From Dryocosmus kuriphilus (lineage: Eukaryota; Arthropoda; Insecta; Hymenoptera; Cynipidae): 64,000 nt of DNA. Under the pieces are notes generated by a model that saw nothing but the letters and a program-made list of their open reading frames with translations, was not told the origin of the DNA and did no database searches. The stretch spans positions 110,095,267-110,159,266 of the forward strand of contig CM076189.1 in the NCBI GenBank assembly GCA_038277395.1. Direction: 5' to 3'. Positions 46,846 through 55,674 of the stretch are shown here, piece after piece (positions within the stretch are counted from its first letter, which is position 1; every line of letters starts with the position of its first letter). The position numbers were made by a program, and so were the translations under genes.

Positions 46846-49025
46846 ATAATCACAGGCACACAAAAAAAAGTGGTCTGTATTAAGAACCGGACTTATATAT
46901 TCGTATGTATTTTGACGCCCTAACTCCAAATCCGGAGTCCGTTTTGTTCCATCACGTCAAGGGCAATTGAAGGTCTAATTGTCAAAAGAATCGATTGACA
47001 GAAGGTGACTATTATTCCTATGGTTTTGACGGACGCTGAATCCGAATCTGGAATCCTTTTGATTCCATCATGTCTCCATCAAACACAATTCAATGTCAAA
47101 TTTTCAAATTGTGAAAAAAGTGAATTTTTGATTACAAACTCTAAAAGGGCGGGAAATTTTACGTCCAGATATGGTATTCATTTCCGTTTTTATTATGACC
47201 CTAAAGGTCATTTCAAGGTCAATTTAAGTTAGTAACTGTATAGTTCGAATGCCGATAGCGAAAATACGAAAATGTGTCTTCGTGAAACTTGACTACAGTT
47301 TTCATACGTTTTGAAGATCGCTGAATCCAAATTCGAGGTCTATTTGACCAGAGCACATCAGATTCAAGGACAAATGAAGGTCAAATTGAGGAAAAAGTCG
47401 TTTGAGAGACCGTGAGTAGTATTTCAATGCTTTTGAAGGTTAGGTTTCAATTAATTCATCATTCCTCTTACATATGTACAGAATGTCAGCGAATTTTCAT
47501 CATATTTGACGAAGAATTCTTGAACCTTCTTTTTCTTGTTCTGGTAAGTATAACTACAAAAAATCCCTCTTTCTTATGTCTCTGGGATAGTAGAGACAGA
47601 AAGAAACACTATGTTCGAAAAGAGTGGCCAAGAAGAACAGAATTCCATCCAGGGGCCAAAAACATCATCTGCGAACCTTTAGTAGATCCGTCAAAAGTTT
47701 TGCTACCACTCCTTCATATTAAACTTGGTCTCATGAAGCAGTCCGTTAAAGGTCTGGACAAGGATGGTGAACGTTTCGGATGCTTAGGGCAGAAGTTTCC
47801 GGGCATAAGCAATTCCAAACTAAAAGAAGGTATCTTTGATGGTCCGCAAATTCGCACTTTGTTCAGAGATGACAAAATTGCCTCTAAAATGAATCGTGAC
47901 GAAATGGATGCATGGACCTGTTTCCAAAAGTTCTCAGAGAATTTCTGGGAAAATCAGAAAAATGAAGATTTCGAAAATTTAGTTCAAGATTTATTGAAAA
48001 ACTTCAAGAAGTTGGATTGTTTGATGAATTTGAAATTAAATTTTCTACACTCTCATCTCGGTTACTTCCCAGAAAATGTCGGAGACTACAGTGAAGAACA
48101 GGGTGAACGTTTTGATCAAGATATGAAGGAAATGAAACCTCGGTATCAAGGAAAGTGGGATGTAAACGTGATGGCAGATTTTTGCTAGATGCTTAAGAGG
48201 GACACCGAGATAAAGACGCAAAAGAGAAAGAGAAATCCGTTACATAGATCTTTTGAGGACAAAAGTGTTCGTTACAAAAGAAGAAAAGTGTGAATTTTTG
48301 CGGTATCATGAAACGCTGTTTGCATCTTGGAGTTCCTTCATCTCTATGAAGATAATGCACGGCTAATTGGATATATTGCCTGAACAGAAGTTTCACGAAC
48401 TATGCATGCACATATCATTTGTGATCGGGGTGAGCGAAATACTAGTCATCGCGTCTCAAGCAACTTGATTGACCTCAACTGGACCTTCAAATGTCCTTGA
48501 CACTGACGTGTTGGGGTCAAATAGACCTCGAATTTAGACTCAGCGACCTTCAAAACGTATGAAATCTATAGTCAAGTTCGACCAAGACACATTTTCGTAC
48601 TATTGCAATCGGCGTTCGAACTATCAAGTTACTAACTTAAATTGACCTTGAAATAACCTTTAGAATCAGAAGAAAAACAAAAAAGAATATCACATGTGGA
48701 CGTAAAATTTCCCGCTCCTTCAGAATTTGTAATCAAAAATTCACTTTTCTCACAATTTGAATATTTGAACTTGAATTGTTCTTGATGCAGACATGATAGA
48801 ATTAAACGAATTCCAGATTCGGATTCAGCGTCCGTCAAAACCATACAAATGGTAGTCGCCTTCTGTCAATCCATTTTTTTGCTGATTTGACCTTCAAATG
48901 CCCTTCAATTTGACGTGGTGGAGCAAAACGGACTCCGGATTCGGATTCGGCGCGTCAAAATGCATACGAATATATAAGTCCGGTTCTTGATACAGACCAC
49001 TTTTTTTGTGTATGCCAGTGATTAT
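46846..49025. mobile_element. Inverted-repeat element with captured gene fragment (2.2 kb)
   Basis: Inverted ends of about 540 bp (46846-47400 against 48470-49025). They begin ATAATCAC, continue through a CACAAAAAAAAGTGGTCTG segment, and are about 85% alike by eye. The centre is the pseudogene at 47520-48291. No transposase motifs of a known DDE superfamily are seen, and I could not define a target duplication. Confidence 0.65.
47520..48291 (+). pseudogene. Fragment of a widespread transposon-linked protein, nonsense-mutated
   Basis: From TTKNPSFLCLWDSRDRKKHY (about 47548) to VMADFC-stop at 48188, about 210 residues match a family I recall from aphids, hydra and other animals. It appears there as uncharacterised, transposon-associated proteins. 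Landmarks are FLCLWDSRD, LLPLLHIKLGLMKQSVK, LKEGIFDGPQIRTLF, HSHLGYFPENVGD and GERFDQDM. The stop at 48186-48188 is TAG where the family has Trp. The frame continues in register afterwards (MLKRDTEIK to 48291), so it is a recent nonsense change. The first ~45 codons of the longer frame (47412 on) are not family-like, so the fragment is 5'-truncated. Function is unknown. Confidence 0.6.
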
Positions 49026-49079
49026 GGAGATCTGTAATAACATTAACAGTATTGTTATTTTCTTTTCTGATAAAAAACA

Positions 49080-50381
49080 TTTCTGTAACTAACATTTTGA
49101 ATTAATTTCTTTCCTAATGTAAAATTTCAATATTATTCCAGTTAAATTCATGATTCAGTTTCAGTATATGTTTAGTAATTTCATTGTGATATTTCGGTTG
49201 TAGGTTTACGGTTCTAAAATGTTGTGTTTTTCTAATCTTTAACATTCTACCTGTTTGACCAATATAACATTTACAACAGTCTTTGAAAGAGATTTGTAAA
49301 CAACATTCGAAAATTTTAATTCATCAAACGAATCTTTACCTACTTTTATAAAGGCGCTAAGTTTAGGCCTACTTCTAAACAGAGTTGTGATGTGAAATCA
49401 GTTAGGATAATTTTAATGAATGGAGGCCAATGGCCAACAAATGGAATGGACATAACATTCTTAAAATCTTGATTTGTTACTGTTGTGTTGTTGTTGAAAA
49501 TAAAGCTAGGCTTAAAAATTTTATATAAGCCTTTTACAATGTTAATATTAATAAAGTTTTTAGGATAGCTGTCAAGTAATAACGTATCTTCAATAAATTT
49601 AAGATGGTCATTGTAAAATGAAAAATGTGGAACCGATAAGACTTTGTTTACAAAATTTGGAATTATCCCTCTTTCTTGTCGAATAGAGTGATTGGAAAAA
49701 AATTCAAAAATCTACCTGAAAAAGCTTTCTTTTTAAACCAATTACTAATAATATTATTATCCGAATTTTCAATCTCTGGGACATTTAAAAAGGCAATCAA
49801 ATTGTTTTATTCAACTTCTTGGGTAAACTTTATTCTCTGATGGTTTCAGTTGATCATTTCTAAAACATAATTTTACTTTCATTTTGGAATGATGAAAAAT
49901 ATGTCATTTACATAACCAGAATAAGGCTTAATTGTAAAGTCTAGATTTTAGAAAATACTATCCTCCAAATCTTGCTATCTTGCTATCTGCTAATATTGGT
50001 GATGCTGGCGAGCCCATAGGTGTTCCATGAATTTGTTTATAAACTTCTTTATCAAATTGAAAATATGTTTGTTTCATTAAAAAAGTTATTCTTTTCTCAA
50101 ATTCATCATAATATAATTTTGTAACATTATTTATGTAATGCCATCTATTTTTAATACCTGTTAAAACTAAGTCAAGAGGTACATTTGTGAAAAGTGAACT
50201 AAAATCCAGAGAAATCATAATATGTTCTAAGGGAATTGATTTTCTAGTGATAATTCCTTGGTGAGTAATAGAATTTTTACTTGAGTATTTGGAATTGGAA
50301 GAGAATCCTTAAAGACTTTACAAAATATCTTGGCATTTGATAAGTTTGGGAATTAGTAAGAGAGACTACAGGTCTTAATGG
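49080..50381 (-). mobile_element. Penelope-like element 1 (minus, decayed)
   Basis: PLEs encode a reverse transcriptase joined to a GIY-YIG endonuclease. Reading on the minus strand, the copy begins near 50381. It gives an RT motif SLDFSSLFTNVPLDLVL (about 50210-50160), HGTPMGSPASPILAD (about 50027-49985), then the active-site box as YVNDIFFIIPK (about 49905), where YVDD has lost its first Asp. The GIY-YIG remnant CCKCYIGQTGRMLKI lies near 49285-49240. Stops and frame shifts occur throughout. It is head-to-head with PLE 2 at 53525, its closest relative in the window, and is of a different lineage from PLEs 3 and 4. Confidence 0.75.
50368..50381. repeat. 14-bp direct repeat flanking the LINE segment (left)
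   Basis: ACAGGTCTTAATGG, identical at 53511-53524. It is read as the target duplication of the insertion 50382-53510. Confidence 0.65.
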
Positions 50382-50475
50382 TTGGTTTGTTTATTCATAC
50401 TCTCTCCCTTTTACGGGTTTCAGAGTCTTTATATATCCATTACATCTTTACATCCAGCGCAGATTTTACAAATAC

Positions 50476-50489
50476 TTATTCCTACCTTA
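50476..50489. repeat. 14-bp direct repeat flanking the tRNA-like cassette (left)
   Basis: TTATTCCTACCTTA, repeated exactly at 51631-51644. It is the likely target duplication of the cassette. Confidence 0.7.
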
Positions 50490-50634
50490 ATACAGTATTT
50501 GATGTTAATTGAATTAAGATGTTAAAATTCAAACATTCAATTTAACGTCTGGGCTAATATTATAAGATTAAACAATCACAACATCCAGACAAATTATTAA
50601 ATAATTAATAACTTTGAAAGAAAAAATGACTCTC

Positions 50635-50706
50635 TAGCTCCGCTGGGAATCGAACCCAGGTCTACAGATTGCCGGTCTGGTGCTCTAACCCCTAAGCTAC
50701 GGAGAG
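50635..50706 (-). tRNA. tRNA-like gene 1, anticodon GGC by position (Ala?)
   Basis: A 72-nt cloverleaf. D arm GCTT/GAGC, anticodon arm CCAGA-CCGGCAA-TCTGT, T arm CTGGG-TTCGATT-CCCAG. The A box (TAGCTTAGGGG) and B box (GGTTCGATTCC) are intact, and a T6 terminator follows the 3' end. Oddities: base 33 is C instead of the near-universal T, acceptor pairs 1-72 and 2-71 do not form, and the pair at 27-43 is C-T. It could be a transcribed tRNA-derived repeat rather than a decoding tRNA. Confidence 0.6.
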
Positions 50707-50955
50707 TACAAGAATCATTATTTCTTTCAAAGGTATACCGTAGAGGAGAAACGACTACGTCATTCCATTCTAAACGGATTTGAGGATTCTATACTATGTC
50801 AATACGAATAATACAGTATTTGATGTTAATTGAATTAAGATGTTAAAATTCAAACATTCAATTTAACGTCTGGGCTAATATTATAAGATTAAACAATCAC
50901 AACATCCAGACAAATTATTAAATAATTAATAACTTTGAAAGAAAAAATGACTCTC

Positions 50956-51027
50956 TAGCTCCGCTGGGAATCGAACCCAGGTCTACAGATTGCCGGTCTG
51001 GTGCTCTAACCCCTAAGCTACGGAGAG
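50956..51027 (-). tRNA. tRNA-like gene 2 (identical to gene 1)
   Basis: Same 72-nt sequence as gene 1 in the second tandem unit, with the same C33, the same weak acceptor tip and the same T6 terminator. Confidence 0.6.
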
Positions 51028-51277
51028 TACAAGAATCATTATTTCTTTCAAAGGTATACCGTAGAGGAGAAACGACTACGTCATTCCATTCTAAACGGAT
51101 TTGAGGATTCTATACTATGTCAATACGAATAATACAGTATTTTGATGTTAATTGAATTAAGATGTTAAAATTCAAACATTCAATTTAACGTCTGGGCTAA
51201 TATTATAAGATTAAACAATCGCAACATCCAGACAAATTATTAAATAATTAATAACTTTGAAAGAAAAAATGACTCTC

Positions 51278-51349
51278 TAGTTCCGCTGGGAATCGAACCC
51301 AGGTCTACAGATTGCCGGTCTGGTGCTCTAACCCCTAAGCTACGGAGAG
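51278..51349 (-). tRNA. tRNA-like gene 3 (one acceptor-stem change)
   Basis: As gene 1, but the 3' acceptor strand reads CGGAACT instead of CGGAGCT. This breaks a third acceptor pair (3-70). It is the least tRNA-like of the four and diverges head-to-head from gene 4. Confidence 0.5.
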
Positions 51350-51486
51350 TACAAGAATCATTATTTCTTTCAAAGGTTGTATTATTCGTATTGACATAGT
51401 ATAGAATCCTCAAATCCGTTTAGAATGGAATGACGTAGTCGTTTCTCCTCTACGGTATACCTTTGAAAGAAATAATGATTCTTGTA

Positions 51487-51558
51487 CTCTCCGTAGCTTA
51501 GGGGTTAGAGCACCAGACCGGCAATCTGTAGACCTGGGTTCGATTCCCAGCGGAGCTA
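51487..51558 (+). tRNA. tRNA-like gene 4 (inverted copy)
   Basis: Identical to gene 1 but on the plus strand, in the inverted partial unit. TTTTTT at 51566-51571 is a good Pol III stop. Confidence 0.6.
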
Positions 51559-51630
51559 GAGAGTCATTTTTTCTTTCAAAGTTATTAATTATTTAATAAT
51601 TTGTCTGGATGTTGTGATTGTTTAATCTTA

Positions 51631-51644
51631 TTATTCCTACCTTA
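51631..51644. repeat. 14-bp direct repeat flanking the tRNA-like cassette (right)
   Basis: TTATTCCTACCTTA, the exact match of 50476-50489. Confidence 0.7.
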
Positions 51645-51699
51645 TTCTATATTTACATAATTTCTTAATCTCTAATCTAAATCTACGCACTGCCGCTCA

Positions 51700-52943
51700 A
51701 GACCTTGGGCTTCCGCTTCCTCTCGCCATTTCCATTCTATTGATGGCATATTAATCCGCGACTCTACTGACTTTCCTTTTGCCTCTATACGAATCATTTT
51801 GGCTCTTCTCTACCCTGCACGACCTGCTCTTTCTCTCAGCCTTTCCAATTTCTTCATCCATCCCCCGCATATTCCAAAAAACTACTTTAATCCCCTTTTC
51901 GCACTCTCCTTCCCTTCTCCCCACATTCTTCCACTTATCTCGTTCGCAAACCGCGGCGCTTCTACTCTGCTCTTAGTCACCTCTGCTTCCCTTCGACCTT
52001 GCGACCGCTCACCTATTTTCAGCTCCTCTCTCTCTTCGTCCCATATCCACACCGTCCCATTCACCCGCAACGTGTCTCTCCAAAACCAAACTCTATTCCT
52101 TTTTCTCCTCTTCTCCCAAGCCCTCTCTCCTATTAGCCATCTTTTCTTTCTCTCCCTCCATCTCATATCTTCATCAATTCTTTCTTTTCTTCCCCTAAGC
52201 ACCTTCTTTTTCCTCATTACCTCTCTCCTCTCCACTTCACTTCCCAGCTTGACTAGGTACATCCTCGCTTTTCCTCCTGTCTTACTGCCCACCCCCTTTA
52301 TCCCCTGCACCCTGACATTTGCCCCTATGTCCCTCAAAAGTTTCTCTACCTCCTTCTTTCCCGTTTCAGTTTCCACTGGCTATCATTTTATAACGACATT
52401 TCTCCTTTTCTTTTCCCTTTCAAACCTCACCATTTTCCTTTCTAGCCCACGTACTCTACTTTTCATTCTCTCATTCTCCTCTCTCAAGTTCACATTTCCC
52501 TCTTCCCCATTCCCTCTACCTATTTCCTCACGATTCTCTTGACGTCCATCTCTGCACTCTAAATTACGTACCCTCTCTTCTACCTGCCTTATTACCTTTC
52601 TCCCCTCTTCCTGCTTTTTTCTCTGTCCCTCCTCCATCCTCTCTAATTTTTGCCATACATTTTCTATCTCTTTCTTCCAGCACTTTTCCCATTTCTCCCA
52701 CTTCTCTTTTATCTTTATGACTATCCCTTCAGTTCCCCTCCCATGTTCCTTTTCTTCCGCTATCCCTCTACTCACTACCTTCTCCAACTCTTGGAACATA
52801 TTTTCCATCGTGTCTTTTGTCTTATTTAATACCTTATCCATGTCCCTACTCGACTCTAACATCTTATCAATTGACTTACCAAACTCTAGCCTCTCTGCGT
52901 CGCCCCCACTAGCTCCGACTGCCCGGCTCGCCGCTTCACTCAT
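51700..52943 (-). pseudogene. LINE ORF1 (coiled coil plus basic C-terminal domain), frameshifted
   Basis: The first part (52943-52383) begins MSEAASRAVGASGG and is a ~186-residue, strongly charged coiled coil rich in E, K and R (KSIDKMLESSRDMDKVL; KKEIENVWQKLERMEEG). It ends RNVVIK-stop. The frame then shifts and continues at 52376-51882 with EVEKLLRDIGANVRVQGIK, ARMYLVKLGSEVERREVM and WLIGERAWEKRRKRNRVW. I recall this layout from LINE ORF1 proteins common in ants and wasps. A RIEAKGKSVESRI motif follows near 51785. A small indel at 52376-52383 breaks it. ORF1 of such LINEs binds the element's RNA. Confidence 0.65.
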
Positions 52944-52949
52944 TGCACA

Positions 52950-53500
52950 CTTGGTCCAGTCTCTAATTCCCTTCTTCGGGCACGTATTGCCCTCTAGCGT
53001 TTTGTTGCCTCGGTCTCCTCGTAATCGGTCTGTTACCCTGTGCTCTGCTTACCCTACTTTACCTACCTTAGCCACTAGTCTCCTGACCCACTTATCAACC
53101 TCTCACTCCGCTCCCCACACTTCCCTCACCCAACTTTTATCCTCGCACTATTTTACGCAAAAAGACAGTAGTAACTACCGATAACCAGACTGTAACTCAC
53201 CATCCGTCTTCCCAGTCACGTACAACTTCACTACCCTACTCTCTGTTCACAAAACTAACTAACTATCTTGACTAACTAACTAATATCAAACCTATCCTCA
53301 CTCTTCAGCATGCACCGTTTTTCTCACTTTTTCCTTTCTTCCATCTTCCGCGATCCTTCCACTCATTCCTCCCATATACCGGCTGCCATAACTCTACTCA
53401 CAACCCTTTTTTTCACCCCACACAACACTTATATTCACCTCCAAAGCGAAAACGATCGCTCAAATCCCTACATCCGTCCCATCACTATCAGCGCCGGAAA
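52950..53500 (-). other. Leader (5' UTR) of the LINE segment
   Basis: Continues the pyrimidine-rich plus-strand composition upstream of ORF1 with no conserved frame. Plus-strand open frames here and across 51780-53180 are shadows of the low-complexity coding strand. Confidence 0.45.
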
Positions 53501-53510
53501 CGGAACGACA

Positions 53511-53524
53511 ACAGGTCTTAATGG
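53511..53524. repeat. 14-bp direct repeat flanking the LINE segment (right)
   Basis: ACAGGTCTTAATGG, matching 50368-50381. It is also the left arm of a small hairpin with CCATTAAAACCTGTTG at about 53543-53558. Confidence 0.65.
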
Positions 53525-54250
53525 AAAGTACATAAGTTTAATGTTCCATTAAAACCTGTTGTCTCTCTTACTAATTCTCGACCTTATCAAATGGCAAAGA
53601 TGTTTTGCAAGATCTTTAGGGATTCTCTTCCAATTCCAAATACTCAAGTAAAAGTTCTATTAATTTCACAGAAGGTATCACTAGAAAATCAATTTCTTTA
53701 GAACGTATTATGATTTCTCTGGATGTTACTTCACTTTTCAAAAATGTACCTCTTTATTTAGCTTTGACAAGTATTAAAAATAAAAGGCATTACTTAAATA
53801 AAGTTACAGAAGTATCTTGTGATGTATTTGAGAAAGGAATAACTTTTTTAACGAAACCAACATAGTTTCAATTTGCTAAAGAAATTTATAAAGGAATTCA
53901 TAGAACACCTGTGGGCTCGCGAGCATCACAGAATTTATCAGATATAGTAATTCAAGGTACGGAGGATTAGTATTTTTAAAAATCTTGATTTTACAATTCA
54001 CACTTATTTTCGTTATGTATATGACATATTTTTGATCATTCCAAAAACAAAGTTAAATCATGTTTTAGAAGTTTTCAACCCATTCCATCAGAGAATAAAG
54101 TTTACACATGAAGTTGAACAAAACAATTCGATTGCCTCTTTAAATGTCGCAGTCGCTAAAAATTGGGATAACGACATTATTAATAAAATTTCTATTAGAA
54201 CTGAAAAGTTTATAAGTACTGTATTAGCAGTTTACACGCATAATTGAAGC
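53525..54250 (+). mobile_element. Penelope-like element 2 (plus, decayed)
   Basis: Inverted relative of PLE 1, starting at the same internal point (CCATTAAAACCTGTTG). It shows traces of ISLDVTSLFKNVPLYLA (about 53712-53762), HRTPVGSRAS (about 53900-53930) and the box RYVYDIFLIIPK (about 54010-54046), where YVDD reads YVYD. The final open part (54032-54247) encodes VEQNNSIASLNVAVAK. No GIY-YIG part remains. It is clearly inactive. Confidence 0.7.
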
Positions 54251-54700
54251 ACTCCTTATTGTAATTACATTGAAGGAAAACTTAAGTGTCGAAAAAGAAA
54301 CCTTCACAATTTATTTTTATAATTGAATAGTCGAAATAAAAACTACTTGATGAACGGTAAGTTGCTTATAAATTTAAATTTTTTAATCAGTTGAAAGTGT
54401 AGTGGAAATATATACCCTGCTAAATCTATGAAGTATTTCAATATTCAGTTATTTATAACTGAGACACGTTTGGCGTCTAGATATCTGATGTCAGACACCT
54501 GGATTGTCTACAGGATACTGGAATAGGTACTTTATAACAATGTGTAACATATGACTTACTTGCATATCTTCCTTCAGTTTGAGTTTGGTGGTCAATGCAA
54601 ACACGTCGAATAGAAACAAATTCGTGACCAAAAATTGAAAAATTCACTAGTGGTCTGTGTGATTATTCTCTAATTTTGATAAAATTGTAGAATTCTATAT
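54250..54700. other. AT-rich spacer, no gene recognised
   Basis: Short frames only. Part may belong to the 5' side of the integrase-like fragment that follows. Confidence 0.35.
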
Positions 54701-54701
54701 A

Positions 54702-55052
54702 GTGATAATGAGCGAACCAAGTCACATATGTGAGAGTGTGGGAAGTGACAGAAAAGTGACTATAGATATGAGAACCAAGTTCAATGAAAAACTAAGAGCT
54801 TTGAGTAAATCCAAAAACTCTTTTCTTATTAGTACTGTTGTAAGGTACAGTGAAATTATTAATGAAGTTGAGGAAGTTAAGTTCAAACCAAAAAGTCTTG
54901 ACTAGACTATAGGCGCCTTAGTCGTTATGATATTATGTCTATCGGAGGAATAAAAAAATTTGTTTTGCCAATCAGTAAAGGAAAATCGGGCATTAAATAT
55001 TACGTGGCAAAATGGGAAGCATATAAAGATTTGTATACAAATCTATTAATAT
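54702..55052 (+). pseudogene. KRBA2/Ginger-like integrase protein, N-terminal fragment
   Basis: The frame 54702-54905 encodes MRTKFNEKLRALSKSKNSF and RYSEIINEVEEVK. After a stop and a small frame change it resumes near 54910 as YRRLSRYDIMSIGGIKKFVL and GKSGIKYYVAKWEAYKDLY to about 55052. This matches, by recall, the segment before the integrase catalytic core in KRAB-A domain-containing protein 2-like and Ginger transposon proteins. The catalytic core is absent. The fragment ends where the PLE-associated inverted sequence begins. Confidence 0.55.
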
Positions 55053-55059
55053 TATGTAG

Positions 55060-55590
55060 ACCGACGAAGTAGAATCAATTGTAAATGTTTCTTTATGTCT
55101 TACGGTCAGATTAAAAAATTATTAAAACAAATTTAAAAAAATTATTCATAATTCATTGTGCGACGTTTCGACACTGGTTGTGTGTCATTTTCAAGCACCT
55201 AAAAAAGTATACAAATAAAGTAGTAAAATAATATCACTGAATACAATTTTACAATTCAGAAAAAGATTATATACCTTCAAAAAATTATATGATATCGTTG
55301 TAAGAAAAATATTTCGGAGCAATACATGTCAGCAATTCACAAGTCAAATCCTTTTTGTAAGTCAAAAATTTTTAAAACATCAAGTCAATTAACAAGAATG
55401 TGAAGTAAAAACGATTTTAGAAGCCCCAAGAAAATTGAAGGGACTTCACCATGATGACTACATTTTTAGAAAAATTTTGTTTGATAACGGCTATGACAAG
55501 GGACAACAAACAATGACGGTCATTTTTTAAAGTGAATACACAATGATCTACAGCATTAGGGCTAGTAACTAAGAACTACAAACGAGGATA
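55060..55590 (-). repeat. PLE-associated terminal sequence, inverted copy of 60372-60960
   Basis: Reverse complement of the segment before PLE 4, with matching words such as TTACAACGATATCATATAA and GACGGTCATTTT. Its outer end (55543-55585) continues into sequence also found at 57541-57588, so it preserves the unbroken (empty) Merlin target. It fits a PLE pseudo-LTR. Confidence 0.6.
55155..55200 (-). ncRNA. Hammerhead-ribozyme-like remnant in the PLE terminal sequence
   Basis: The minus strand has stem II as GACAC/GTGTC, then CGAAACGTCGCAC, the usual second half of PLE-borne hammerheads. The first catalytic box, normally CTGANGA, reads CTTGAAAATGA. I therefore call it a diverged, probably inactive motif. 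Hammerheads in PLE pseudo-LTRs are established; this instance is inferred. Confidence 0.4.
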
Positions 55591-55674
55591 GCGCGCCAAA
55601 GCAAGGGAATTTGAATTCGTAAAATTATAAAAACATGACTATTACAGAATACTCTGATAAACTTTGTTGATATT

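Larger units (their letters stand above)
50490..51630. repeat. tRNA-like gene cassette: three ~321-bp tandem units plus one inverted
   Basis: Units start at about 50490, 50811 and 51132 (period 321-322 bp) and are nearly identical. The third switches at about 51376 into an inverted partial unit that runs to 51630. Each unit has one tRNA-like gene flanked by CTTTGAAAGAAAAAATGAC and its inverted match GAAATAATGATTCTTG. Exact 14-bp direct repeats bound the whole cassette. The near-identity points to recent amplification. Confidence 0.8.
50382..53510 (-). mobile_element. LINE segment with ORF1, inserted between PLEs 1 and 2
   Basis: Flanked by the 14-bp direct repeat ACAGGTCTTAATGG. It contains, on the minus strand, a long C/T-rich (plus-strand) leader (about 53500-52950), an ORF1 (52943-51700) and a short 3' part. 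It is itself interrupted by the tRNA-like cassette (50490-51630). No ORF2 is present, so it is internally deleted or truncated. The plus strand reads as pyrimidine-rich because the coding strand is A/G-rich. Confidence 0.6.

Noticed and set aside
51779..53184. Ser/Leu/Phe-rich plus-strand proteins
   Set aside because: They are the reverse of the A/G-rich coding strand of LINE ORF1.
49080..54250. PLEs 1 and 2 as the two ends of one DNA transposon
   Set aside because: Both arms encode diverged RT remnants of PLE type rather than terminal repeats, and the DNA between them has its own 14-bp duplication.
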